Shown here in pieces: positions 45,832 to 55,391 of a stretch of DNA of 64,000 bases; the stretch's first letter is position 1, and each line of letters begins with the position of its first letter. Where the stretch lies: contig NZ_JNXE01000010.1 in assembly GCF_000716605.1 (NCBI RefSeq), forward strand, positions 62,001 through 126,000, in the 5' to 3' direction. Origin of the DNA: Streptomyces sp. NRRL F-525. Lineage in GTDB: Bacteria; Actinomycetota; Actinomycetes; Streptomycetales; Streptomycetaceae. A program made the translations under genes and the position numbers. The notes beneath the pieces were generated by a model. The model was not told the DNA's origin, did no database searches, and saw nothing but the letters and a program-made list of their open reading frames with translations.

Positions 45832-47298
45832 CTGCCGCCACTCCTCCGCTACCCGTCCGTGGACGAGTTGGCCGCCCAGGCCGCCGCGCTCGTCGCCCGC
45901 CACCCCCAGGACGCCCGGCTGCGCCGCGTCGGGACCTCCCGCGCCGGTACGCCCCTGTGGCTGCTCTCCGTGGGCCACGGCGGCCGCCAGGCCCTCGTGG
46001 TCGCCGGACCGCACGCCAACGAGCCCGTGGGCGGCGCGACGGTGCTCCGGCTGGCCGAACGGGTCCTCGCCGACCCCCGGTTGAGCGAGGGCGCCGACGC
46101 CACCTGGAACCTGCTGCTGTGCCTCGACCCCGACGGCTCGCGCCGCAACGAGGGCTGGCTCCCCGGCCCGTACACCCTCGGCCGCTACTTCCGGAACTTC
46201 TTCCGCCCCGGCTTCCTGGAACAGCCCGAGTGGCTGCCCGACGGCGCGGCCGGCGCCCGACTCCCGGAAACGCGCGCCCTGTTGGAGATCCAGGACGAAC
46301 TCCGCCCCTTCCTCCAGTGCTCCCTGCACGGCGTCGACGTGGGCGGCGGTTTCGTGGAGCTGACCCGCGACCTCCCGGGTCTCGCCCGCCGCGTCGCCCA
46401 CACCGCGGCCCGCCTCGGCATCCCGCGCGAACTCGGCCCCTACGACACCCTGTACTGGCCGACCCTCGGCCCCGCCGTCTACCGCATCCCGCCACCGCGC
46501 CCGGGCGACCTCGCCGCCGCCATCACCGAGGCCGCCGTCGAGTCCACCTGGTACCACCCGCACCGGCACGGCACGGTGACCGCGGTCGTGGAGGCGCCGA
46601 TGTGGGGCGTGACCGGCGTCGAGAACGGCGCACCGCCCGCCGACGCGGACGCCTTCCTGCGCACCGTGAGCCACACCCTGCGCCACGACAGCCGCGTCCT
46701 GGAGCAACTCCTCGCGCGGATACGGCCGTTCGTGCAAGGCGACGCCGAGGCGGGGTTGGGCGTCGGGCTGCGGGACGCCTGGCCGCGGCCCGCCGCCGAC
46801 CCGGTGGTACCGCCCGCGCGGGACACCGCCGAGCCGCGTCCGCGGACCCTCGTCGTGTCCGACGCGGCGCGGCTGCTCGCCCCGGTCGACGACTATTTAC
46901 TGGTGATCCCCGGGCTCGCCGACGCGTGGGACCCCGACGTCGACACCGGCGCCGCCCGTCCGCTGCCGCCGCTCAACACCGCCCACCTGGCCGCCCTGCG
47001 CATCGCGGGGCGACGGCTGGCGCTGCGGACGGCCGGGCTGCTGTACCAGCTCGTGATCGCCTCCGGGAGCGATCAGGCCGGTGTACTCCCGGAGTTGGAC
47101 CGGCTGATCGACCAGTGGTGCGCCGATTACCGCGACGGCTGCGGGGCGCGCTGGATCTCGGTCGCGCGCCAGGTCGAGTACCAGTCACGTGTGGTGCTCA
47201 GCGCGTTCGAACTGGCCCGGCGGCACGCGCCCGTGCGCTCCCGTTCGGGTGAGCCGGGGTGGGGTACGGAGACCGCGGTGCCGATGCACCAGGAATGA
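45832..47298 (+). CDS. M14 family zinc carboxypeptidase with a TTA codon and apparent CTG start
   Basis: A 488-residue M14 peptidase. The HANEP motif supplies zinc ligands His61 and Glu64, LQCSLHGVDVGGGF supplies the third His, and TAVVEAPMWG the catalytic Glu. GGAGG lies six bases before CTG 45832, and starting there gives PPLLRYPSVDELA, matching the N-terminus of the paralogue at 47743-49035. The nearest ordinary starts (TTG 45817, GTG 45775) lack ribosome binding sites. Codon 356 (46897-46899) is TTA, suggesting dependence on the bldA tRNA. Its stop overlaps the protease-inhibitor start. No signal peptide is evident, so it may act in the cytoplasm, for example on cell-wall peptides. Confidence 0.84.
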   Translation: MPPLLRYPSVDELAAQAAALVARHPQDARLRRVGTSRAGTPLWLLSVGHGGRQALVVAGPHANEPVGGATVLRLAERVLADPRLSEGADATWNLLLCLDPDGSRRNEGWLPGPYTLGRYFRNFFRPGFLEQPEWLPDGAAGARLPETRALLEIQDELRPFLQCSLHGVDVGGGFVELTRDLPGLARRVAHTAARLGIPRELGPYDTLYWPTLGPAVYRIPPPRPGDLAAAITEAAVESTWYHPHRHGTVTAVVEAPMWGVTGVENGAPPADADAFLRTVSHTLRHDSRVLEQLLARIRPFVQGDAEAGLGVGLRDAWPRPAADPVVPPARDTAEPRPRTLVVSDAARLLAPVDDYLLVIPGLADAWDPDVDTGAARPLPPLNTAHLAALRIAGRRLALRTAGLLYQLVIASGSDQAGVLPELDRLIDQWCADYRDGCGARWISVARQVEYQSRVVLSAFELARRHAPVRSRSGEPGWGTETAVPMHQE

Positions 47299-47720
47299 CC
47301 TACACCTTCAAAACGACCGTGCTCCGGAGTGCCCTGCTTCCGGCGGCACTTGTGCTCCTCGCCGCCGGACAGGCACCGGCCCAGGCGACCGCGCCCCACC
47401 ACGGCGTCCGGGGCGACTGGCTCTACCTCACCGTCACCCGGGGCGACAGCCGGTCCAGTGACACGCGCGGGACGCTGCTCCTGTGCGACCCGCCCCAGGG
47501 GCACGCCCACGCGGCCGAGGCCTGTGCCGAACTGGGCGCCGCGGGCGGCGACATCGACGCCGTCCCGGCCAAGGGCGTCATGTGCCCGATGATCTACGCC
47601 CCGGTGACCGCCCACGCGCGCGGGGAGTGGAAGGGCCGCCCGGTCGACTACAGGAGGACGTTCTCCAACGGGTGCGTCATGGCGGCGCGCACCGGAGAGG
47701 TCTTCGCGCTGGACACCTGA
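47295..47720 (+). CDS. SSI family subtilisin-like protease inhibitor
   Basis: A 141-residue secreted inhibitor. The signal peptide (about 1-30) ends near QAPAQA. The mature domain has the four SSI cysteines (64, 77, 97, 127) forming two disulfides and the reactive-site loop VMCPMIYAPV, with Met99 as P1 and Ile100 as P1'. RRTFSNGCVMAA and VFALDT match the SSI C-terminus. It inhibits extracellular subtilisins and related proteases, which in Streptomyces affects aerial growth. The ATG overlaps the carboxypeptidase stop (ATGA), so its expression probably depends on translation through the upstream TTA codon. Confidence 0.92.
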   Translation: MTYTFKTTVLRSALLPAALVLLAAGQAPAQATAPHHGVRGDWLYLTVTRGDSRSSDTRGTLLLCDPPQGHAHAAEACAELGAAGGDIDAVPAKGVMCPMIYAPVTAHARGEWKGRPVDYRRTFSNGCVMAARTGEVFALDT

Positions 47721-47742
47721 GGCGCGGGCCGAACGGGCCGCG

Positions 47743-49035
47743 TCAGGCCGAGCGTTGGGCACGCACGCGTGGGGCGTCCCCGAATCCGCCCGCCTGCTCG
47801 CGCGCGTGCAGCGCCGCCGCCACGACCGTGCGGGACTGATGCTCGACCTGGTGCTCCAGGGGCACCCAGCGGGCCCGGAAGCGCTCCGCGAAGGCGTCGC
47901 TCCAGGACGCCACGAGGTGTTCGAGCAGGGGCGCCGCACGGTCGTCGGTCTCCCGCAGGACCCGCAGCAGCATCGCGGCCGCCCGCAGCGGCAGCCGGCG
48001 CCCGAACGCGTCCACGCTGCCGACGTACGCCATCGTCGTGTCGGCCGGCCGTGTGTGCATCCAGTCCGCGGCCAGGCCGGGCACCAGCTCCAGCGCCCAC
48101 TTCGCGGCCCGCAGCAGCGGTGTGTCGACGCCCTGGAGGCGCGGCAGCGCGTCGGCGAGCACCCACTCCACCTCCCGCGTGTCCCGCAGCAGGCGCCGCG
48201 CCAGCCGCCGTATCGCCGCCGCCGGGGCGGGATGCGGTGCCGGGTCGTCCACCAGGTCGCTGGCCCACATCGGGACCTCCACGACCGCGGTCAGACCGCC
48301 GTAGCGGTGCGCGTGGTACCAGGTGCTGTGCCGGGCGTCGTCCGGCATGCTCGGGTACGCCACGTCCGAACCGGGCGCCGGCATCACATGCACCCCGGGC
48401 CCCGAGGCGGGCCAGCCCGCCGCGTCCGAGGCGCCCGTCTCCACCGGGATGTGCAGCTCCGCCGCCGACTTGGCGAACGGCTCGGCCAGCCCCGGTATGT
48501 CCTTCGTCAGCTGCACCCAGCTGCCGCCCAGGTCGGTCCCGTGCAGGGTCACCTGGAGGTAGGGCCGCAGTTCGTCGATGACCCGGGTCAACGTCCGTGT
48601 CTCGGGCGGCAGTCGGTCGGGCGGCAGCACGGAGGGCGACCACTCCGGCTGCTCGGGCCCGGCCGGCCGGTAGAAGCCCAGGTGGTAGTCGAGCAGGCTG
48701 CGCGGCGCCGGCGTGACATGCAGACTCGCCCCGTCCGGGTCCGCGCACAGCAGGAAGTGCCAGGAGGTGTCCGACCTCAACTCCCTTTCCCGTACGACCC
48801 GTTCGGCCAGGGCGAGGAGAGTGGAGCCACCGGTCGGCTCGTTGGCGTGGGCGCCCGCGACCACCAGGACGGCGCGCTGGGCGTGCCCCACGGACAGCAG
48901 ATGGAGCGGCCTGCCCGCGCGGGAGACGCCCACCTGCCGCAGAGCGCACAGGCCCGGCCGATGCGCGGCCAACGCCCTTGCGGACGAGACCAGTTCGGTC
49001 ACACTGGGGTATCGCAACTCCGGCAGGAGACTCAC
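47743..49035 (-). CDS. M14 family zinc carboxypeptidase, paralogue of the 45832 gene
   Basis: A 430-residue M14 peptidase convergent with the SSI gene. Zinc ligands are His63 and Glu66 in GAHANEPTGG and His in VTLHGTDLGGSW; the catalytic Glu is in TAVVEVPMWA. It aligns end to end with the 45832 gene (RYPSV N-terminus, GxSRAG, LLCxDPDG, STWYHxHRYG) but is shorter in the last third, lacking the insertion near PARDTAEPRPR. It has no TTA codon and an ordinary start. Both are probably soluble peptidases of unknown substrate. Confidence 0.88.
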   Translation of the reverse strand: MSLLPELRYPSVTELVSSARALAAHRPGLCALRQVGVSRAGRPLHLLSVGHAQRAVLVVAGAHANEPTGGSTLLALAERVVRERELRSDTSWHFLLCADPDGASLHVTPAPRSLLDYHLGFYRPAGPEQPEWSPSVLPPDRLPPETRTLTRVIDELRPYLQVTLHGTDLGGSWVQLTKDIPGLAEPFAKSAAELHIPVETGASDAAGWPASGPGVHVMPAPGSDVAYPSMPDDARHSTWYHAHRYGGLTAVVEVPMWASDLVDDPAPHPAPAAAIRRLARRLLRDTREVEWVLADALPRLQGVDTPLLRAAKWALELVPGLAADWMHTRPADTTMAYVGSVDAFGRRLPLRAAAMLLRVLRETDDRAAPLLEHLVASWSDAFAERFRARWVPLEHQVEHQSRTVVAAALHAREQAGGFGDAPRVRAQRSA

Positions 49036-49544
49036 CCCCGATTAGTCAGCCCCGGCTTCGCAATCGCAGTACTTCACGGGCTCTGTGAACTGTCAAGGAG
49101 ACCGCGGGGGAGGCTACCGGGGGCGCCCAGGCGCATTTACCGGCAGCCGGTAGGGGCGTTGGTGCCAGCAGGGGGCCGGGGTTCTCCAGGAGGTCCCACG
49201 GGCGTCCGCGCTCACTCCCGACGACGTCCCCGTCGGGCACACGCGCGTACCCCCGCACCGGGCACACCGACGCCGCCGTTCGTCACCGCACGCCCACCGC
49301 CCGGCACGCACCCCGGGGCCGTACGCGGGTGCGAGCCGGTGGCCGGGACGGCCCTACGGCGTGCGGCCGGTCCGCGTACGCCGTAGGACCACGGGATGCC
49401 TGCTTCACCCGTACGGCCGTATGAGGGCTGCGTCCCGCGCGGTGCGGTGGTCGGCTGGGGGCAGCCGCGTGTGCGCATGGCGCGGAGGACCGGCCGCGCG
49501 CCCCACGGCGCGGGGCGGAGCGACGACCACGGGAGCGGACGGCG
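49036..49544. other. Divergent intergenic region between the M14 and P450-like genes
   Basis: This 509-base region carries a perfect odd-centred palindrome TACCGGC-A-GCCGGTA at 49138-49152, about 110 bases upstream of the carboxypeptidase start. The rest is GC-rich with open frames on both strands (for example 49361-49894 on plus) that continue as shadows of the P450-like gene. No separate gene is supported. Confidence 0.45.
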
Positions 49545-50639
49545 GTGCTGTGTCTCACGGACGTGCTCGTCACGCGGACCGCGGGCGCCCCGGCCCGCCC
49601 ACCGGCCCCGCCGAGCCTGCGGACGGCCGTACGGGACCCGTATCCGCTCTACCGCACCCTCCGCACGCACCACCCGCTCGTGTACGACGAGCCCTTCGGC
49701 GCCTGGCTCGTCAGCCGCTACGACGACGTCCGCGCCGCGCTCGCCGACCCCCGGCTCGTCCCCGTGCCCGGCGAGGGGACGTCGGAGGCCGATCAGCGCC
49801 TCGAACGCGCGCTGCGCGGGCCCGCGCTGGACGCCCTGACCGCCGCCGTCGAACGCGGCGCCCATGTCCTCGCCCGTCGGCTGGCCGCGCGTGAAGAGGC
49901 CGATCTGGTGGCCGAGTTCTGCGACTGGCTGCCCACCGCGACGGTCGTGGCCGCGCTCGGGCTGCCGTACGAGGAGACCGCGCGCGTGCACTGCTGGTGC
50001 CGCACGGGACTCGGCCCCTCCGGGGGCGGGCGTTCCGAACTGGGCGTCTTCCTGCGCCCGTTGACGGCCCGGCGCCGCGCCCATCCGGGCGGTGACCTGC
50101 TGTCCGCCCTGTGCGCCGAGCGGTCCGACGAGACGGTCACGGGGCTGGTGGGCACGCTGCTCGGCGCGGCGGGGGAGACGACCGCGCGGGCGCTCGCTTC
50201 GTTCCTCGCCAACCTCCTTGACCATCCGGGTCAGTTGGAGGTGCTCCGCGCCCGCCCCGAGCTCACGGCCGGAGCCTGGGCGGAGTCCCTGCGCCGTGAT
50301 CCGCCGCTGCACCTCGTGCTGCGCCGGGCCGTCGAACCCGTCGGCGCGATCCCCGCCGGAGCCACCGTCGCCTGCCTCCTCGGCGCCGCCGGCCGCGACC
50401 CGGAACGCTTCACCGACCCCGACCGCTACGACGCCTTCCGACCCGACCCCGCCCCGCTCGCCCACGGCACCGGCCGCCACACCGCCTCCGACGCCCTGCT
50501 CGCCCGTCTCACGGCCGAACACGGTCTGCGGGCCCTGCTGGCCGCCCTGCCGGGCCTGCGCCGCGCAGAGGGCGCCCGGACGGCGCCTGAGGACCTGGTC
50601 CGGCGCTCGCCCAAGATCCTCAGGGTCCGCACCCGCTAG
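49545..50639 (+). CDS. Cytochrome P450 homologue lacking the heme-ligand cysteine
   Basis: A 364-residue protein with the P450 fold: substrate-side N-terminus PYPLYRTLRTHHPLVYDEPF, YDDVRAALADPRLVPVP, I-helix GAAGETTARALASFL, K-helix ExxR in AESLRRDPP and the RRAVEP segment. The heme-binding loop, normally F-G-x-G-x-H-x-C-x-G, reads H-G-T-G-R-H-T-A-S-D, so the thiolate cysteine is alanine (Ala314, codon GCC at 50484) and the following glycine is Asp. It is also about 35-40 residues shorter than usual. Such Cys-less homologues (EryCII/DesVIII type) serve as partner proteins of glycosyltransferases, but none is nearby. GTG 49545 follows GGGAG. Its stop overlaps that of treY. Confidence 0.88.
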   Translation: MLCLTDVLVTRTAGAPARPPAPPSLRTAVRDPYPLYRTLRTHHPLVYDEPFGAWLVSRYDDVRAALADPRLVPVPGEGTSEADQRLERALRGPALDALTAAVERGAHVLARRLAAREEADLVAEFCDWLPTATVVAALGLPYEETARVHCWCRTGLGPSGGGRSELGVFLRPLTARRRAHPGGDLLSALCAERSDETVTGLVGTLLGAAGETTARALASFLANLLDHPGQLEVLRARPELTAGAWAESLRRDPPLHLVLRRAVEPVGAIPAGATVACLLGAAGRDPERFTDPDRYDAFRPDPAPLAHGTGRHTASDALLARLTAEHGLRALLAALPGLRRAEGARTAPEDLVRRSPKILRVRTR

Positions 50640-52993
50640 TCGCTCTCGCCGCCCTTCTCCAGCAGGACCACCGGCAACTCCCCGAAAACGTCCGCCACGC
50701 GTGCGTGCCCCGTGAACTCCCGCTCCGGAGCCAGCACATCGGCCCATCGCCCCGGCGGCAGCGGCAGCACCGTGTCCCGCCAGCCGCCCGCCTCCGCGAG
50801 CCGCGCCGACAGCCGGGTCACCGCCGTGACCACGGCTCCCGAGCGCGCGAACGCCACGCAGTGCGCCGCCGCCGGGCCCTGTGCCGTCAGCGGGGCGTAC
50901 GTCGCCGCGTCCCCGAAGACCTCGGGGCGACGGGCCCGCAGCCGGAGCGCGGCGGCCGTGAGCGCGCCCTTGTCGCCGGGGTGCGGCGGCGGGAAGGGCA
51001 CCGGGCGGCGGTTGTCGGGGTCGACCAGGGCCAGGTACTCGGCCTCCGTGCCCTGGTAGAGGTCCGGGACGCCCGGCATCGTCAGCTGGACCAGGGCGGC
51101 GCCCAGCATGTTGGCCCGGATGTGCGGCTCCAGTGCCGTGCGCAACGCGGCCACGTGCTCGCCGGGAGCCCCGCACGGGCCCGCCGCGACGAACTCCGCC
51201 ACGGCCTCCTCGTACGGCGGCTCCTGCTCCGTCCAGCTCGTGTACAGGCCCGCCTCGCGCACATGCTTCAGCAGCGCCTCCTGGACGCGCCCGGCGTCCG
51301 CGGGGCCGAGCCCGAACACCGTCTGCCAGGCGGCCCACGCCAGTTGGGCGTCCGGCACGCCCTCCCCGGTGCGGGTCACCTCGGCCAGTACGTCGGCCCA
51401 GCGCTCCGGCACCTCGGTGAGCACGGCCAGCGCGGCCCGTACGTCGGCGCTGCGCTTGGTGTCGTGGGTCGACAACACGGTGCCCATGGCGGGCCAGTCG
51501 CGCTGCACGCGCGCGCAGTACGCGTGGAAGTCCTCCGGGGACACGGCCGGGCTCCCCGGGTTCCCGCCCACCTCGGTCGCCGACAGCAGCGGCACATAGC
51601 GGTAGAAGGCCGTGTCCTCCACGGACTTGGCCCGCAGCGCGGACGAGGTCTGCGCGAACCGCGTCCGGAACTCCACCTGTTCGGGGCCGTCCCCGTACCG
51701 CCCCAGCAGCAGCTCCCGTACGACATCGACGGCGCCCGCCTCCTCCGGGACGACGAACGCCTGCCGGGCCTCGGCCGCCGCCTCCTCGGTGACGACGGCG
51801 GCGGTGTCTCCCGAGGTGTACGGCCGGTACACCTCCAGGCGGACCAGAAGCTCCAGCAGCGCCGTCCGCAGCGCCCAGGGGGCCCGGTCGCGCAGTGCGG
51901 GGTCCGGGGAGGTGGCACAGAGGCGGGCCGCGACCCGGGTCAGCCGGTCCATCTCGGCGACCAGTTCGTGCGTGAGCACCTTGTACGCGGCCCGCCGTAC
52001 CGTCGCCTCCCACTGCCCGCCCCGGTCGGTCTGCGGGGCCGCGAACCTCCGGTACTGGCCCAGGAGTTCACCGGCACCCGCCGGGTCCGTGAACAGCCCG
52101 TCGACCTGCCGCAGGGCGTCGTAGCCGGTGGTGCCCGCGACGGGCCAGGACGCCGGCAGGTGCTCCCCGTCCGCGAGGATCTTCTCGACGACCGTCCAGC
52201 GGCCCCCGGTCGCCTCGTGCAGCCGCGCCAGGTAGTCGTCGGGGTCGGCGAGGCCGTCGGGGTGGTCGACGCGCAGACCGTCGACGACGCCCTCGCGCAG
52301 CAGCTGCAGCATCTTGGCGTGCGTGGCGTCGAAGACCTCCGGGTCCTCGACGCGCACCCCGATCAGCTCCGAAATGCTGAAGAAGCGCCGGTAGTTGAGC
52401 TCGGTGCGGGCCAGCCGCCACCACACGGGGCGGTACCACTGCGCGTCCAGGAGCCGGGGCAGCGGCAGTTCCGCGGTGCCCTCGCGCAGCGGGAAGACGT
52501 GGTCGTAGTAGCGCAGGACGTCACCGTCGACCTTCAGGTGCTCCAGCTCCGCGCCGACCGGACCGCCCAGCACCGGCAGCAGCACCTGCCCGCCCTGGGC
52601 CTCCCAGTCGATGTCGAACCAGCGCGCGTACGGCGACTTGGGGCCCTCCCGGAGAACCTCCCACAGGGCGTGGTTGTGGCGCGGGGCCATCGCCATGTGG
52701 TTCGGGACGATGTCCACCACGAGACCGAGACCGTGCTCCCGCGCGGTGCGCGCGAGGGCCCGCAGGCCGTCCTCGCCGCCGAGTTCGTCCCGTACGCGCG
52801 CGTGGTCCACGACGTCGTAGCCGTGCGTCGAGCCCGGGACGGACTCCAGGACGGGGGACAGGTGCAGGTGCGAGACGCCGAGCGACGCCAGGTACGGCAC
52901 GGCCGCCGCTGCCGCCGTGAACGGGAACTCGGGCTGCAGCTGCAGCCGGTAGGTGGCCGTGGGCACTGCCGGGTCGGGTCGCTCAGGTGTCAT
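50636..52993 (-). CDS. treY: Malto-oligosyltrehalose synthase
   Basis: A 785-residue GH13 enzyme that isomerises the reducing-end alpha-1,4 bond of maltodextrins to alpha,alpha-1,1. Visible motifs are TATYRLQLQPEFPFTAAAAA at the start, LGVSHLHLSPVLESVPGSTH, VVDIVPNHMAM, the nucleophile region VDGLRVDHPDGLADPDDY, acid/base VVEKILADGEHLP, and LSTHDTKRSADVRA. These are the signature features of TreY. It overlaps the Cys-less P450 gene by four bases tail to tail and lies 83 bases downstream of glgX, probably as an operon glgX-treY. Confidence 0.95.
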   Translation of the reverse strand: MTPERPDPAVPTATYRLQLQPEFPFTAAAAAVPYLASLGVSHLHLSPVLESVPGSTHGYDVVDHARVRDELGGEDGLRALARTAREHGLGLVVDIVPNHMAMAPRHNHALWEVLREGPKSPYARWFDIDWEAQGGQVLLPVLGGPVGAELEHLKVDGDVLRYYDHVFPLREGTAELPLPRLLDAQWYRPVWWRLARTELNYRRFFSISELIGVRVEDPEVFDATHAKMLQLLREGVVDGLRVDHPDGLADPDDYLARLHEATGGRWTVVEKILADGEHLPASWPVAGTTGYDALRQVDGLFTDPAGAGELLGQYRRFAAPQTDRGGQWEATVRRAAYKVLTHELVAEMDRLTRVAARLCATSPDPALRDRAPWALRTALLELLVRLEVYRPYTSGDTAAVVTEEAAAEARQAFVVPEEAGAVDVVRELLLGRYGDGPEQVEFRTRFAQTSSALRAKSVEDTAFYRYVPLLSATEVGGNPGSPAVSPEDFHAYCARVQRDWPAMGTVLSTHDTKRSADVRAALAVLTEVPERWADVLAEVTRTGEGVPDAQLAWAAWQTVFGLGPADAGRVQEALLKHVREAGLYTSWTEQEPPYEEAVAEFVAAGPCGAPGEHVAALRTALEPHIRANMLGAALVQLTMPGVPDLYQGTEAEYLALVDPDNRRPVPFPPPHPGDKGALTAAALRLRARRPEVFGDAATYAPLTAQGPAAAHCVAFARSGAVVTAVTRLSARLAEAGGWRDTVLPLPPGRWADVLAPEREFTGHARVADVFGELPVVLLEKGGESD

Positions 52994-53076
52994 GCAGACC
53001 TACGTACCCGCCCGGCCGTCTTTCGTGTCATCCACTCCCGCATCCGGTCCGCTGATCGGCCGACCGGAGTGTCCGT

Positions 53077-55242
53077 CTAGGTGGGCCGTTGCAGCACCGT
53101 CATGCTGCGGTCCACCAAGGTCAGCCGGTCACCGGCCTTCACCTTCGCCCCCGTGCCCGCCGGCACCCCCTCCGGGCGGCCCGTGTCCACGATCACCTCC
53201 CACTGGCGGCCGTGATTGACCGGCACGACGAATTCCAGCGTCTCCGGAGAGGCGTTGAACATCATCAGGAAGGAGTCGTCGGCGATCCGCTCCCCGCGCT
53301 GACCGGGCTCCGAGATGGCGTTGCCGTTCAGGAACACCGACAGCGCGGACGCCTGTGCCGAGTCCCAGTCCCGCTGGGTCATCTCCTTGCCCTCCGGGGT
53401 GAACCAGGCGATGTCCGACAGCTCGTCATGGGTGCCCTCCACGGGCCGCCCGTGGAAGAACCGCCGGCGCCGGAACACGGGATGCTCCTTGCGCAGCCAC
53501 ACCAACGCGCGCGTGAAGGCCAGCAGCTCCGGCGAATCGCCGTCGCCCTCGGGCCACTTCACCCAGGCCAGCTCGTTGTCCTGGCAGTACGCGTTGTTGT
53601 TGCCCTTCTGGGTGCGCGCGAACTCATCCCCGTGGCTGACCATCGGCACGCCCTGGGACAGCATCAGCGTGGCCACGAAGTTGCGCATCTGCCGCGCGCG
53701 CAGCTCCAGGACGGCCGGGTCGTCGGTGTCGCCCTCGGTCCCGCAGTTCCAGGACCGGTTGTGGCTCTCACCGTCCCGGTTGTCCTCGCCGTTGGCCTGG
53801 TTGTACTTGTCGTTGTACGACACCAGGTCGTTCAGGGTGAACCCGTCGTGGCAGGTCACGAAGTTGATGGACGCCAGGGGACGGCGGCCGTCGTCCTGGT
53901 AGAGGTCGGACGAGCCGGTCAGCCGGGACGCGAACTCCGCGAGCGCGCGCCCCTCGCCCCGCCACATGTCCCGCACGGTGTCGCGGTACTTGCCGTTCCA
54001 CTCGGTCCACAGGGGCGGGAAGTTGCCCACCTGGTAGCCGCCCTCGCCGACGTCCCAGGGCTCCGCGATCAGCTTCACCTGGGAGACCACCGGGTCCTGC
54101 TGGACTAGGTCGAAGAACGACGACAGCCGGTCCACCTCGTGGAACTGCCGTGCCAGGGTGGCCGCGAGGTCGAAGCGGAAGCCGTCGACGTGCATCTCGG
54201 TGACCCAGTAGCGCAGCGAGTCCATGATCAGCTGGAGCACGTGCGGGGACCGCATGAGCAGTGAATTGCCCGTCCCCGTGGTGTCCATGTAGTAGCGGGG
54301 GTCCTCCGTCAGCCGGTAGTACGAGGGGTTGTCGAGGCCCCTGAAGGACAGCGTCGGCCCCAGGTGGTTGCCCTCGGCGGTGTGGTTGTAGACGACGTCC
54401 AGGATGACCTCGATACCGGCCTCGTGCAGCGCCCGGACCGCCGACTTGAACTCCAGGACCTGCTGGCCGCGGTCGCCCCAGGAGGCGTACGCGTTGTGCG
54501 GGGCGAAGAAACCGATCGTGTTGTAGCCCCAGTAGTTGTTCAGCCCCATGTCGACCAGCCGGTGGTCGTTCACGAACTGGTGCACCGGCATCAGCTCCAG
54601 GGCGGTCACCCCCAGCTCCACCAGGTGCTCGATGACCGCCGGATGCGCGAGCGCCGCGTACGTGCCGCGCAGCTCCTCCGGCAGTCCCGGGTGCCGCATC
54701 GTGAGGCCCTTGACGTGGGCCTCGTAGAGCACGGTCTCGTGGTAGCCGTGCCGGGGCAGCCGGTCGTCGCCCCAGTCGAAGTACGGGTTGACCACGACCG
54801 ACGTCATGGTGTGCGGCGCCGAGTCCAGGTCGTTGCGCTTGTCGGGCGCGTCGAAGTGGTAGCCGTACACCTCCTCGCCCCAGGCGATCGATCCGCTGAC
54901 CGCCTTCGCGTACGGGTCGAGCAGCAGCTTCGCGGAGTTGCACCGCTGGCCGCGCTCGGGGGCGTACGGGCCGTGCGCGCGGAAGCCGTACCGCTGCCCG
55001 GGCATGATGCCGGGCACGTACGCGTGCCGCACGAACGCGTCGCTCTCGCGCAGTTCCACCGCCGTCTCCGAGCCGTCGTCGTGCAGCAGACACAGCTCTA
55101 CTCGGTCCGCGGCCTCCGTGAAGACCGCGAAGTTGGTGCCGGCGCCGTCGTACGTGGCACCGAGTGGATACGCCTCTCCAGGCCAGACCTGCATGGTCAC
55201 GACTCTTTCAGCCGGGCCCCGCCACCGGGGCGCCTTGGCCAT
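53077..55242 (-). CDS. glgX: Glycogen debranching enzyme GlgX (TreX-type)
   Basis: A 721-residue GH13 isoamylase-type enzyme. An N-terminal CBM48 ([20 protein letters not shown], then [11 protein letters not shown]) precedes a catalytic barrel with [49 protein letters not shown], nucleophile segment [15 protein letters not shown], acid/base [19 protein letters not shown] and [20 protein letters not shown]. It removes branches from glycogen, feeding TreY and TreZ. ATG 55242 has GGGGAG five bases upstream; the alternative ATG 55194 (MQVWPG) matches the commonest family start, so the true start is uncertain by 16 residues. Confidence 0.94.
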   Translation of the reverse strand: MAKAPRWRGPAERVVTMQVWPGEAYPLGATYDGAGTNFAVFTEAADRVELCLLHDDGSETAVELRESDAFVRHAYVPGIMPGQRYGFRAHGPYAPERGQRCNSAKLLLDPYAKAVSGSIAWGEEVYGYHFDAPDKRNDLDSAPHTMTSVVVNPYFDWGDDRLPRHGYHETVLYEAHVKGLTMRHPGLPEELRGTYAALAHPAVIEHLVELGVTALELMPVHQFVNDHRLVDMGLNNYWGYNTIGFFAPHNAYASWGDRGQQVLEFKSAVRALHEAGIEVILDVVYNHTAEGNHLGPTLSFRGLDNPSYYRLTEDPRYYMDTTGTGNSLLMRSPHVLQLIMDSLRYWVTEMHVDGFRFDLAATLARQFHEVDRLSSFFDLVQQDPVVSQVKLIAEPWDVGEGGYQVGNFPPLWTEWNGKYRDTVRDMWRGEGRALAEFASRLTGSSDLYQDDGRRPLASINFVTCHDGFTLNDLVSYNDKYNQANGEDNRDGESHNRSWNCGTEGDTDDPAVLELRARQMRNFVATLMLSQGVPMVSHGDEFARTQKGNNNAYCQDNELAWVKWPEGDGDSPELLAFTRALVWLRKEHPVFRRRRFFHGRPVEGTHDELSDIAWFTPEGKEMTQRDWDSAQASALSVFLNGNAISEPGQRGERIADDSFLMMFNASPETLEFVVPVNHGRQWEVIVDTGRPEGVPAGTGAKVKAGDRLTLVDRSMTVLQRPT

Positions 55243-55391
55243 GAGTCTCCCCGAAAGTGAGGGAACCACCTATGACTTACGTCCCTCTTACCAAATGACC
55301 AGTGGATACGACGTATGCCGTATCCCGAACCGAGTGGGACAGACACCGCTCCCGATGGTCCGGGGAGGACCCAGGGGGAGTAGGGGGAAAT

